A DNA stretch of 15,134 nucleotides from Aquimarina sp. (GCA_002697475.1 NZVW01000146.1:1-15134); one strand, 5' to 3'; shown: positions 7,520-14,659, counted from the stretch's first letter. Numbers and translations: made by a program. The notes: generated by a model from the letters alone, not told the origin.

Positions 7520-7740
7520 ATTACGAATTCTAAATCTTCAAATCGAATTCTTTAAAAATCCTTACGATCACTAATTTATATCCTGCTTATTCTAGATAAC
7601 CGTTTGCCATCATAACATTTCCACTTACTTTTGGAATACCAATTTCTGAAACGTGAGACACTAATCATAAGTGGAATTACTGATTAGTTTTCAAAACATA
7701 ACGGATGCGAGGGGGTATAGGCGCATCCGTTTTTGTTTTT
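7520..7740 (+). ncRNA. Candidate structured small RNA or long attenuated leader
   Basis: A plus-strand transcript is implied by a promoter -7 box on the left and a strong directional terminator on the right, with no open reading frame between them. Inside are a 9-bp inverted repeat TTCCACTTA/TAAGTGGAA (7619-7627 and 7668-7676) enclosing a small TTGG/CCAA hairpin (7631-7634 and 7639-7642). A 7-bp repeat CTAATCA/TGATTAG (7661-7667 and 7681-7687) interleaves with it. The 5' part has two copies of CGAATTCT that could also pair. The predicted length is about 215 nt. It is not a tRNA, and I could not fit it to 6S RNA, tmRNA, RNase P or a riboswitch class I know. It could instead regulate tas by attenuation, although tas seems to have its own promoter beyond the terminator. 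Confidence 0.4.
7701..7740 (+). terminator. Strong plus-strand intrinsic terminator
   Basis: ACGGATGCG (7701-7709) pairs perfectly with CGCATCCGT (7722-7730) around a 12-base loop and is followed by TTTTTGTTTTT. There is no T-run on the other side, so it acts on plus-strand transcription. No plus-strand protein gene lies upstream within 800 bases, which is the main evidence for an RNA transcript here. Confidence 0.75.
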
Positions 7741-7806
7741 ATATAACTCATCCTTTTATAGCTCTCTATTTAAGATAATTTTTAGAACATCTGTTGTATA
7801 TCTTTC

Positions 7807-7814
7807 TACTTTTG
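7807..7814 (+). promoter_or_regulatory. Promoter -7 box for tas
   Basis: TACTTTTG matches TAnnTTTG exactly. It ends 18 bases before the GTG at 7833, and it lies downstream of the alternative TTG start at 7794. It therefore supports GTG 7833 as the true start. Confidence 0.5.
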
Positions 7815-7832
7815 AAAGTAAAAAAATTAAAA

Positions 7833-8864
7833 GTGAAATATACTAACCTACCTAATACTGATATTAAAGTCAGTAAGATATGTCTGGGTACTATGACCTG
7901 GGGCGAACAAAACACAGAAGAAGAAGGTCATCAACAAATAGATTATGCTATTGAACAAGGTGTAAATTTTATTGATACCGCTGAATTATACTCTGTTCCT
8001 TCTAAAAAAGAAACTCAGGGATCTACAGAGATCATTATTGGTAACTGGTTTAAGAAGACTGGAAAAAGAGATGATGTTGTACTTGCCACTAAAATTGTAG
8101 GACCTAGAGAATTTGTTAAACATATCCGAACCGGAGGTTTTACAAAAGAAGAGTTTGCTGATGCTATACATAAAAGTTTAAAGCGCTTACAGACCGATTA
8201 TATAGATCTATACCAATTACACTGGCCGGACCGTAATACAAATTTCTTTGGTGTAAGAGGATATACCCATGATAGTGAGGAAGAATGGAAGGACAACTTT
8301 GCTCAAGTTTTAAGTTACCTTGATGACTTTATAAAACAAGGTAAAATCCGCCAAATTGGAGTTTCTAATGAAACGCCTTATGGGGTTATGCGTTATGCCG
8401 AAGAAGCTAAAAAAGGTAGTCCTAAGATGATTACTGTTCAAAATCCTTATAGTTTACTGAACAGAAAAGATGAAATAGGATTGTCAGAAATACTCCACAG
8501 AGAAAATATAGGACACTTACCTTACTCTCCACTAGGGTTTGGGCAACTAACGGGGAAATATCTCAATGACACTCCTCAAAATGCCAGAGTAACATTGTTT
8601 CCGCAGTTTAGCAGATATCACAATAAAAATTCCTTTGCGGCAACCAGAGCCTACAACGAGATTGCGAAGGAATATGGAATAAGCCTAACGCAGATGGCAT
8701 TAGCTTTTGTAAATGAAAGGCCGTTCGTTACCAGTACTATTATTGGGGCAACCACAATAGACCAGCTCAAGGAAAATATTGATAGTATAAATCTTTCTTT
8801 ATCCAAAGAAGTTTTAGACAAAATCGAAAAAGTACACGAAAATAATCCTAATCCTGCACCATAG
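7833..8864 (+). CDS. tas: Tas-type aldo/keto reductase
   Basis: This 344-residue NAD(P)H-dependent oxidoreductase has a TIM-barrel fold. The aldo/keto reductase tetrad is complete: Asp48 and Tyr53 (FIDTAELYSVP), Lys87 (LATKIVGP) and His130 (YQLHWP). The sequence follows E. coli Tas closely along its length: LGTMTWGEQNTEEE near the N-terminus, GVSNETPYGVMRY, QNPYSLLNR, the cofactor-binding STIIGATTIDQLKENI, and a C-terminus ending NPAP. Tas was named for complementing tyrosine auxotrophy in E. coli; its physiological substrate is not settled. The start is taken as GTG 7833, giving MKYTNLPNTDIKVSKI, which matches the family. An upstream TTG at 7794 would add 13 residues not seen in the family and precedes the promoter box. 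It is a single gene that converges on radA. Confidence 0.9.
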   Translation: MKYTNLPNTDIKVSKICLGTMTWGEQNTEEEGHQQIDYAIEQGVNFIDTAELYSVPSKKETQGSTEIIIGNWFKKTGKRDDVVLATKIVGPREFVKHIRTGGFTKEEFADAIHKSLKRLQTDYIDLYQLHWPDRNTNFFGVRGYTHDSEEEWKDNFAQVLSYLDDFIKQGKIRQIGVSNETPYGVMRYAEEAKKGSPKMITVQNPYSLLNRKDEIGLSEILHRENIGHLPYSPLGFGQLTGKYLNDTPQNARVTLFPQFSRYHNKNSFAATRAYNEIAKEYGISLTQMALAFVNERPFVTSTIIGATTIDQLKENIDSINLSLSKEVLDKIEKVHENNPNPAP

Positions 8865-8878
8865 TATAGTGGATTAGG
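8847..8878. terminator. Inverted repeat between tas and radA, possible weak terminator
   Basis: CCTAATCC (8847-8854) and GGATTAGG (8871-8878) form a perfect 8-bp stem around a 16-base loop that contains the tas stop codon. It ends just before the radA stop. The flanks are only moderately T-rich (ATTATTTT on the minus strand), so termination is possible but not certain. Confidence 0.35.
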
Positions 8879-10249
8879 TTAGCCAAAAAGATACTCTACA
8901 ACATCTTCAATTTTAGCAACCAGCTGAATTTTGATTTGTGTGTTTTTCACAGCTATCTTATTATATTTAGAAACAAATATGGTGGAGAAGCCCAGCTTCT
9001 CCGCCTCTTGGATGCGCTGCTCCACTCGGGTTACCGGTCTAATTTCTCCAGCTAATCCAACCTCAGCTGCAAAACAAAAATCCTTAGGGATATAAATATC
9101 TTCATTTGATGATAATATGGCTGCAACTACTGCTAAATCTATAGCTGGATCATCGACAGTTATACCCCCGGTAATGTTAAGAAAAACATCTTTAGCCCCT
9201 AATCTGAATCCTGCACGTTTTTCTAATACAGCAAGAATCATATTTAATCTCTTCAAATTATAACCGGTGGCACTACGTTGAGGAGTTCCATACACGGCTG
9301 TACTAACTAATGCTTGTATTTCTATCATCAATGGGCGCATACCTTCTAATGTCGAGGCTATTGCAGTTCCGCTTAATTCTTCGTCTTTTTTAGAAATTAA
9401 AATTTCGCTTGGATTATTAACTTGTCTTAATCCGTGTCCTAGCATTTCATAAATCCCAAGTTCTGAAGTAGATCCAAAACGATTTTTTAGTGCTCTTAAG
9501 ATTCTGTATACGTGATTTCTGTCTCCTTCAAATTGTAAAACAGTGTCTACCATATGTTCCAGAATCTTAGGTCCGGCAATATTACCATCCTTTGTAATGT
9601 GACCGATTAATAAAACCGGTGTTGAAGTCTCTTTAGCGAACTTTATTAATTCCGTAGTACATTCTCGTATTTGAGATATACTACCTGCGCTGCTTTCTAT
9701 ATAGTCGCTGTGCAAAGTCTGTATAGAATCAATGATGACAATATCAGGCTCTATTGCTTCAATCTGCCTGAAAATATTTTGCGTTTTAGTTTCTGTTAGA
9801 ATATAACAGTTATCCGTTTTAGCTGAGATACGTTCTGCTCTCATTTTTATCTGTTTCTGACTTTCCTCTCCAGAAACATATAGCGTTTTATAAGGTAGTC
9901 TCAAGCTAATTTGAAGTAATAAAGTACTTTTTCCTATACCTGGTTCTCCTCCTAATAGTGTTAAAGAACCTGGTACAAGGCCACCGCCAAGAACTCTGTT
10001 CAATTCTGCATCATCAGTATTATACCGGGCTTCCTGAGTTGTATCTATTTCTGACACTCTAAGAGGTTTAGCCACTCTTTTTGAACTGGCTGTAGTATCA
10101 GTACTCTGTTTCCAGTCATTTTTTTCCGCTTTCTGCACTACTTCTTCTGCAATAGTATTCCATTGCCTGCAAGAAGTACATTGCCCTTGCCATTTTGTAT
10201 ACTGTGCTCCACAGTTTTGACAATAAAAAACAGTTTTTGTCTTTGCCAT
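8879..10249 (-). CDS. radA: DNA repair protein RadA/Sms
   Basis: This 456-residue RecA-like ATPase promotes branch migration of recombination intermediates. Its domains are all present in order. First is a four-Cys zinc finger (Cys10, Cys13, Cys24, Cys27 in CxxC-x10-CxxC). The RecA-like core has Walker A GEPGIGKST at residues 101-109 and a Walker B region VIIDSIQ around Asp175. The RadA-specific KNRFG motif is at 256-260. A C-terminal Lon-protease-like domain (about 280-456) includes the GGITVDDPAIDLA segment; it has no protease activity in this family. Length is typical (about 450-460), so the gene appears complete. The ATG start gives the usual MAKTKTVFYCQNCG beginning. It is separated from the upstream esterase gene on the same strand by a hairpin terminator, so it probably has its own promoter, though I see no good TAnnTTTG box there. 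Confidence 0.96.
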   Translation of the reverse strand: MAKTKTVFYCQNCGAQYTKWQGQCTSCRQWNTIAEEVVQKAEKNDWKQSTDTTASSKRVAKPLRVSEIDTTQEARYNTDDAELNRVLGGGLVPGSLTLLGGEPGIGKSTLLLQISLRLPYKTLYVSGEESQKQIKMRAERISAKTDNCYILTETKTQNIFRQIEAIEPDIVIIDSIQTLHSDYIESSAGSISQIRECTTELIKFAKETSTPVLLIGHITKDGNIAGPKILEHMVDTVLQFEGDRNHVYRILRALKNRFGSTSELGIYEMLGHGLRQVNNPSEILISKKDEELSGTAIASTLEGMRPLMIEIQALVSTAVYGTPQRSATGYNLKRLNMILAVLEKRAGFRLGAKDVFLNITGGITVDDPAIDLAVVAAILSSNEDIYIPKDFCFAAEVGLAGEIRPVTRVEQRIQEAEKLGFSTIFVSKYNKIAVKNTQIKIQLVAKIEDVVEYLFG

Positions 10250-10296
10250 AAATTATTTTGATAACTACAGTAGCTAAAGCTATTTATTTTAAACTA

Positions 10297-10324
10297 AAAA
10301 GACCTTCTTTTCAGAAGATCTTTT
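10297..10324 (-). terminator. Intrinsic terminator at the end of the panC operon
   Basis: An imperfect stem consists of 10297-10302 with 10319-10324 (AAAAGA/TCTTTT) and 10304-10308 with 10313-10317 (CTTCT/AGAAG), with one C-A mismatch. On the minus strand the loop reads GAAA, a stable GNRA tetraloop, and the stem runs into TCTTTTTAG. It lies 23 bases beyond the stop of the esterase gene and before radA. Confidence 0.6.
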
Positions 10325-10346
10325 CTTTTCATCTTATACTATGAAA

Positions 10347-11498
10347 TTACCAACCAAAATCCTCTTTGATTTTAGTGGCTTTTTCAAGCATATAGTCTTT
10401 GGTTAAAAATGCTATTTCCTCCTTTTGGAAACCTTTTTCATAAGATCTCAAAGCTTTCTTGGGTTCTCCCATCTGTTCATAATAGATACCCAGATAATAA
10501 TAACCTAACATCGTATCAGGATATTCCTTAACCGCCAGATTACCCAAAGGTTCAAGTTCTTCCCAATCTTGAGTTTTTTCTATGGCTGTAGAGATAGCGA
10601 TAAAGTCATTAATTCTTATCTTTCGTTTGAAACCGTATAAATCTTCAGTGGTCTCATAAATATTTACAAGATACTCGTATCTGGATTCTTCTTCCATAGG
10701 AAGAATAACTTCTTTATAAGTTTTCTTAGTAATAGGTCTGTACATCTGGAAAAAATCTTCCAAAGCTTTTGGAATCGCTTTTCCCACTAAAGTATAGTGC
10801 GTAGACTCCTGAAAATTATCAAAGTGGTAATTAAGATTTTCTAGTTTTAAACTATCGATTCTTGCATCAAGTTGTATAACATCTTCTTTGATTTTGTCTG
10901 AGTCATTTGTTGAAGTCGCTAAATAGTACCAAGTGTTCTTAGGGTCTTTAGATAACACGTTGGCGATTTTATCAATCATAGTTGGTGCAAGTTCCGGGCT
11001 AATATTGATATATCCTTGAAAAATAGGATTATCCTTAAACATGAAGTAATTGATAAAATTAGAGGTATAGTCATGCCCTACAATAATTTTCAAAGGTGCA
11101 GTTCTGTACGTTTCACTTAAGTAGGGCATTAGCTCCTGACCAATAAACTCATAAAATTGTGCACCGCTTCCAGTGGGTAATGATTGTGCTTCATCATATC
11201 TACCGTCCTCTAATCTGGTTTTTCTTTGATTGACACCCACAACTATAGATTCAGGCATATCTTCCCAGTATGAAAAATAATCTACCATTCCTGCTACCGG
11301 TTCAAACAGGTAGTCACCATCAAGAACCAGAATAACCGGATATATTTTATCCTCATTACGCTCGTAGTTTCTAGGAAGTTGGATTTTAAGCTCTCTCGTT
11401 TGGTCAAGCTTTACAGATCTATAGGATTCATATATAGCCTGACTATATATAGATGTTGCCAAGAACAAAGTTATCAGTAAAAAGATAGCTTTTTTCAT
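10347..11498 (-). CDS. Secreted esterase-fold (alpha/beta hydrolase) protein with C-terminal TPR
   Basis: From the ATG at 11496-11498 this is a 383-residue exported protein. It opens with a signal peptide (MKKAIFLLITLFLATSIYSQ, residues 1-20); an upstream TTG at 11528 would bury it and was rejected. Residues ~30-255 resemble the putative esterase family (esterase D/Fes type): PVILVLDGDYLFEP, then VGVNQR, the nucleophile-elbow region IIVGHDYTSN, and ESTHYTLV supplying a plausible catalytic His234. The elbow position normally held by Ser in GHSxG is Asp143, so activity is uncertain. Residues ~310-383 look like one or two TPR repeats (LGYYYLGIYYEQMGEPKKAL). It lies 41 bases downstream of the membrane-protein gene and probably ends the panC operon, as the terminator after it suggests. 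The substrate is unknown. Confidence 0.8.
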   Translation of the reverse strand: MKKAIFLLITLFLATSIYSQAIYESYRSVKLDQTRELKIQLPRNYERNEDKIYPVILVLDGDYLFEPVAGMVDYFSYWEDMPESIVVGVNQRKTRLEDGRYDEAQSLPTGSGAQFYEFIGQELMPYLSETYRTAPLKIIVGHDYTSNFINYFMFKDNPIFQGYINISPELAPTMIDKIANVLSKDPKNTWYYLATSTNDSDKIKEDVIQLDARIDSLKLENLNYHFDNFQESTHYTLVGKAIPKALEDFFQMYRPITKKTYKEVILPMEEESRYEYLVNIYETTEDLYGFKRKIRINDFIAISTAIEKTQDWEELEPLGNLAVKEYPDTMLGYYYLGIYYEQMGEPKKALRSYEKGFQKEEIAFLTKDYMLEKATKIKEDFGW

Positions 11499-11539
11499 AT
11501 CAATTGTTTTTAGGTTAAGTGAAAGCAATATATAAAATA

Positions 11540-12505
11540 TTATTTGTTCCTATTTAAAACAGGTAGAAACAAAAAAGATAACGCTCCAAAGATAATAGTT
11601 ATTGCGGTTTGGGAACCCCAAAGGATCCATCCATATGCTAAGCCTATGGATTTATCAATATTATACAATAATAAAACTACGGATATTGCTATGGGAAAAA
11701 CACCAATACCTCCATTAGTTAAAGATATAGCTAGAGAGCCAGCTACAAAGGTTACCAATATCGCACCCATTCCTATTTCGCTTCCTCCAGGTACTGTAAA
11801 TTTAATTACATAAAACATAACGACATAAAGGAACCAGATAAATATAGTGTGGAAAATAAACCCCCATCTGTTTTTAAGTTTATAAATACTCTTGATACCC
11901 TCAAGCAATCCCTCTCCAAAATTTCTAACTCTTATAGCAAAAGGGTTGGAGGATCTTTTAAGTAGTTTTAGCAATACAACTCCAATAAGTATTCCTATGA
12001 TCAAAAACCCCACTGTCATTATGGGATTTGCTAACTTATCACCTAAGTAAGACAATAATGTTTCTGATTCAAAAACAAGCGTTATGGCAATAATTAAACA
12101 AAGCATAATGAGGTCTACTATGCGCTCCGATATGATTGTACCAAATGATTTTTTAAAAGGTACATCCTCATAAGTAGATACCAGTCCAGCTCTAATTAGT
12201 TCTCCTGATCTTGGTATTCCTAAATTAGCAAGATATCCTGCCATTAAAGCCATAAAGCTATTAGATAAACGCACTGAATACCCTAAGGGTTTTAATAAGT
12301 AATTCCATCTATATGCTCTGGATAAGTGAGAAATCAAACCTAAGCAAATGGATAGAACTACCCATCCCAACTTAGCGTTTGATATATAATGTAGTAAGTC
12401 TTGCTTTTCCTTTTCAGTTGCCGAAGCCAGCGAATACCAAATTAAAAAAACTCCCAACGAAAGTGGGAGTATTATTTTAAGAGCCTTTATTATTTTAGAA
12501 TTCAC
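11540..12505 (-). CDS. UPF0104 / lysylphosphatidylglycerol synthase-like inner-membrane protein
   Basis: This 321-residue polytopic membrane protein has about eight hydrophobic segments (roughly residues 10-28, 45-65, 127-147, 160-185, 215-237, 247-285 and 293-316, with one less clear near 80-100). It carries the family pattern LGIPRSGELIRAGL (about residues 95-110). It resembles the membrane part of MprF and YbhN-type proteins, but it lacks the cytosolic aminoacyl-transferase domain that makes lysyl-phosphatidylglycerol. It therefore should not be called a lysyltransferase; lipid transport or flipping is only a family-level guess. The start is GTG at 12503-12505, immediately after the panD stop (TAAGTG). 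There is no nearby in-frame ATG, so translational coupling to panD is likely. A terminator-like hairpin lies over codons 12-20. Confidence 0.82.
   Translation of the reverse strand: MNSKIIKALKIILPLSLGVFLIWYSLASATEKEKQDLLHYISNAKLGWVVLSICLGLISHLSRAYRWNYLLKPLGYSVRLSNSFMALMAGYLANLGIPRSGELIRAGLVSTYEDVPFKKSFGTIISERIVDLIMLCLIIAITLVFESETLLSYLGDKLANPIMTVGFLIIGILIGVVLLKLLKRSSNPFAIRVRNFGEGLLEGIKSIYKLKNRWGFIFHTIFIWFLYVVMFYVIKFTVPGGSEIGMGAILVTFVAGSLAISLTNGGIGVFPIAISVVLLLYNIDKSIGLAYGWILWGSQTAITIIFGALSFLFLPVLNRNK
12444..12470 (-). terminator. Terminator-like hairpin inside the start of the membrane-protein gene
   Basis: On the minus strand ACTCCCA (12470-12464) pairs perfectly with TGGGAGT (12456-12450) around a 7-base loop and is followed by six T, the seventh T being in the stem. 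This has every mark of an intrinsic terminator. It sits 36 bases after the panD stop, within codons 12-20 of the next gene. It could end most panCD transcripts and let a fraction read on. Confidence 0.45.
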
Positions 12506-12856
12506 TTATTTCAACAAATTAGTTTCCTCGTTAGGAAAAAGTAATTTTGGTTTAAAATTCTTAGCGTCTTCGATATCCATCATCGCATAAGTAATCAGGA
12601 TAAGTACGTCTCCTTTAGCTACTTTTCTTGCTGCTGCACCGTTAAGTGTAATTTCACCACTATTTCTAGGGCCCGGAATCGCATAAGTTTCTAATCGCTC
12701 ACCATTATTATTATTGACTATCTGAACTTTTTCTCCTTCAATAATATTGGCAGCATCCATAAGGTCCTGATCTATGGTAATACTACCAATATAATTTAGA
12801 TCAGCTCCTGTAACTTTTACTCTGTGTATTTTAGATTTTACTACGTGTACAAACAT
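12506..12856 (-). CDS. panD: Aspartate 1-decarboxylase
   Basis: This 116-residue pyruvoyl enzyme converts L-aspartate to beta-alanine, the amine partner for PanC in pantothenate synthesis. The self-cleavage site Gly24-Ser25 is present in NYIGSITIDQD; Ser25 becomes the pyruvoyl group. Other hallmarks are HRVKVTGADL before it, the TYAIPGPRNSG loop and the NGAAARKV segment, all matching the E. coli enzyme. Length is normal (about 115-126) and no part is missing. The ATG start is 19 bases after the panC stop, and the stop codon directly abuts the GTG of the next gene, so the three genes are almost certainly one transcript. Cleavage in some bacteria needs the helper PanZ; none is visible here. Confidence 0.96.
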   Translation of the reverse strand: MFVHVVKSKIHRVKVTGADLNYIGSITIDQDLMDAANIIEGEKVQIVNNNNGERLETYAIPGPRNSGEITLNGAAARKVAKGDVLILITYAMMDIEDAKNFKPKLLFPNEETNLLK

Positions 12857-12875
12857 TTTACAAAGTTAGTTATTT

Positions 12876-13724
12876 TTAATTTAGGGCAATGTTATCAATT
12901 AATCTTACTTCTCCAGCAAAAACAGCAATAAAAGCTCTGTATTTCAAGCCTGTATCCCTTCTTTCTACTGATTTTAAGTTATTAGCATCAGCTATTTCAA
13001 AGTATTCAAGTTTCAACTCTGAGTCATTTTTAAATTGGTCTGAAACCCAATCGTTTAACCACTTAACACTTTTTGTGCCAAAGTCCTCTTTAACTTCTTT
13101 TAAAACTTTGTAAATTTTAGGTGAAGCTTCTAATTGACTTTTTGACAATCTTTTATTTCTGGAACTTAAGGCAAGTCCGGAATCTTCTCTATAAATAGGG
13201 CAACCTATTACATTAACTGATAATTTTTCAATATCTACCAGTTTTTTTACAATTTGTAATTGTTGGTAATCCTTTTCGCCAAAGTATGCATTGTCAGGTT
13301 GTATGATATTAAAAAGATGTTTAACAACTGTACCCACTCCATCAAAATGCCCTGGTCTGAATTTTCCTTCCATTTCATATTCCAGTCCTTCAAAATCGTA
13401 TGAGATCACCTTCATTTCGCCATTATATACTTCTGTCGGATTTGGAGCAAAAACCTTAATCGAGGAAGATAGGTCAGATAGCAATTTTAAGTCTGCCTCT
13501 AAAGTTCTTGGATACTTTTCAAGATCTTCAGCATTATTAAACTGCGTGGGATTGACAAAGATGCTTACAAAAACAATATCATTATTGCAAAGAGCCTCTT
13601 TTACCAAAGCTAAATGACCTTTGTGAAGTGCCCCCATAGTAGGCACAAACCCTATTGATAGATTCTCATTTTTAAGTCTTGCAACTTCTTGTTCTATGTC
13701 CAGTCTTTTGGTGTATAGCTCCAT
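12876..13724 (-). CDS. panC: Pantothenate synthetase (pantoate-beta-alanine ligase)
   Basis: This 282-residue cytosolic enzyme joins pantoate to beta-alanine with ATP through a pantoyl-adenylate, making pantothenate for coenzyme A. Visible motifs are VPTMGALHKGHLALV, which carries the HIGH-like ATP-binding histidines, then FVNPTQFN, PGHFDGVGTVV, GEKDYQQLQIV and the KMSKS-equivalent DSGLALSSRNKRLS. The start is taken as ATG 13722-13724, giving MELYTKRLDIEQEV, which fits the normal length of about 280. Another ATG at 13775 would add 17 residues, but a perfect -7 box lies inside that extension. It is first in the operon with panD, the membrane protein and the esterase, and is divergent from the glycogen-synthase-like gene. 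No ketopantoate genes (panB, panE) are in the window. Confidence 0.96.
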   Translation of the reverse strand: MELYTKRLDIEQEVARLKNENLSIGFVPTMGALHKGHLALVKEALCNNDIVFVSIFVNPTQFNNAEDLEKYPRTLEADLKLLSDLSSSIKVFAPNPTEVYNGEMKVISYDFEGLEYEMEGKFRPGHFDGVGTVVKHLFNIIQPDNAYFGEKDYQQLQIVKKLVDIEKLSVNVIGCPIYREDSGLALSSRNKRLSKSQLEASPKIYKVLKEVKEDFGTKSVKWLNDWVSDQFKNDSELKLEYFEIADANNLKSVERRDTGLKYRAFIAVFAGEVRLIDNIALN

Positions 13725-13745
13725 TGATATTGGATTGAAAGCGTG

Positions 13746-13753
13746 CAAAAATA
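13746..13753 (-). promoter_or_regulatory. Promoter -7 box for the panC operon
   Basis: On the minus strand the sequence reads TATTTTTG, an exact TAnnTTTG match. A TTTA 21 bases upstream (13775-13778) could be the -33 element. The box ends 21 bases before ATG 13724. It lies within the longer reading frame from 13775, which argues for the shorter panC start. Confidence 0.5.
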
Positions 13754-13784
13754 AGATATTACTGGCAGACTGCATAAATTTTCG

Positions 13785-13792
13785 TAATTTTG
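13785..13792 (+). promoter_or_regulatory. Promoter -7 box for the glycogen-synthase-like gene
   Basis: TAATTTTG is an exact TAnnTTTG match, 42 bases before the ATG at 13835. No good -33 TTTG is seen at the right distance. Together with the panC box it makes a compact divergent promoter region of about 110 bases. Confidence 0.45.
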
Positions 13793-13834
13793 CAAAAATT
13801 TATTCGCTAGGAAGACGACAAAGTTTCAATATAT

Positions 13835-14644
13835 ATGAAAGACAAGAGGATATTGTACGTATCATCAGAAGTAATACCTTATTTACCCGAAACAGAAATT
13901 TCATCCATGTCATTTGAGGCTCCAAGGATGGTCAATAGTAAAGGTGGCCAAATTAGGATATTTATGCCCAGATATGGAAACATTAATGAAAGAAGACATC
14001 AATTACACGAGGTAATAAGGTTATCAGGTATGAACTTGGTTATTAATGACCTTGACATGCCTCTTATTATTAAAGTAGCTTCGATACCTAAAGAGAGAAT
14101 GCAAGTATATTTCATAGATAATGAAGATTACTTTAAGAGAAAAGCAACTTTAACCGATGAAGACGGAAATTTATTTCCGGACAATGACGAAAGAGCAATC
14201 TTTTTTGCTAAAGGAGTTATTGAAACGGTTAAGAAATTGAACTGGTCTCCGGATGTAATTCATGTACACGGCTGGCTGGCTTCATTATTACCTTTATATC
14301 TTAGAAATTATTATGCCAACGAACCTTTATTTAGTGAAAGTAAGATCGTAACATCGGTTTATGATCAAGGTTTTGAAGGAACCTTAGATAATAATATGAT
14401 GGCGAAGGTAAAATTTGATGGAATTGCAGAGCAAAAAATTGATGTTTTAGAAAAACCTACATATTCAAATATTATGAAGGTTGCAATTGCACATTCAGAT
14501 GCTATTATTGTAGGGTCAGAGCAAATCCCTAAAGATTTGGAAGAACATCTTAAAACTATTGATCAACCCGTATTAGAATATAAAACACCTGAAGAATTTG
14601 CTGAAGCATATGAAGCCTTTTATCAAACTGAGGTTTTAGTTTAG
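13835..14644 (+). CDS. Glycogen synthase N-domain-like protein, probably not a functional synthase
   Basis: This 269-residue protein matches only the first Rossmann domain of GT5 glycogen/starch synthases. Recognisable parts are ILYVSSEVIPY at the N-terminus, IRIFMPRYGNI, VYFIDNEDYF, FFAKGVIETVKKLNWSPDVIHVHGW (with the conserved His of the VHxW motif) and HSDAIIVGSEQI near the end. Two things needed for synthesis are missing. The ADP-glucose motif KxGGL expected after SSEVIPY is replaced by LPETEI, and the whole C-terminal Rossmann domain (about 200 residues) is absent. The stop is followed directly by the next gene, so this is not a simple frameshift; short proteins of this kind next to panC are, to my memory, common in Bacteroidota. 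They are usually annotated as glycogen synthase, which overstates the case. It may be a regulatory or binding pseudoenzyme. It starts a two-gene operon with the DUF4270 lipoprotein. Confidence 0.85.
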   Translation: MKDKRILYVSSEVIPYLPETEISSMSFEAPRMVNSKGGQIRIFMPRYGNINERRHQLHEVIRLSGMNLVINDLDMPLIIKVASIPKERMQVYFIDNEDYFKRKATLTDEDGNLFPDNDERAIFFAKGVIETVKKLNWSPDVIHVHGWLASLLPLYLRNYYANEPLFSESKIVTSVYDQGFEGTLDNNMMAKVKFDGIAEQKIDVLEKPTYSNIMKVAIAHSDAIIVGSEQIPKDLEEHLKTIDQPVLEYKTPEEFAEAYEAFYQTEVLV

Positions 14645-14659
14645 GCATACTAAAAAATT

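Larger units (their letters stand above)
7335..7832. other. Long region without a protein gene
   Basis: No credible coding sequence is visible on either strand. The plus strand of 7560-7700 has no ATG. The left third (7335-7500) holds only AT-rich sequence, presumably including the promoter of the small secreted protein gene, and a weak inverted repeat TAACC/GGTTA (7420-7424 and 7435-7439). The middle and right parts hold a promoter -7 box, a direct repeat, inverted repeats, a terminator and the tas promoter, listed separately. Confidence 0.6.

Noticed and set aside
7335..7740. 6S RNA
   Set aside because: Length and terminator fit, but I could not draw the long rod with a central open bubble; the visible stems are local and interleaved.
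11496..11528. Ten-residue N-terminal extension of the esterase from a TTG
   Set aside because: The signal peptide starts at the internal ATG 11498; the extension would place polar residues ahead of it.
11544..11813. Plus-strand reading frame of 89 codons opposite the membrane-protein gene
   Set aside because: The opposite strand has a complete, family-matching membrane protein; this frame looks like its shadow.
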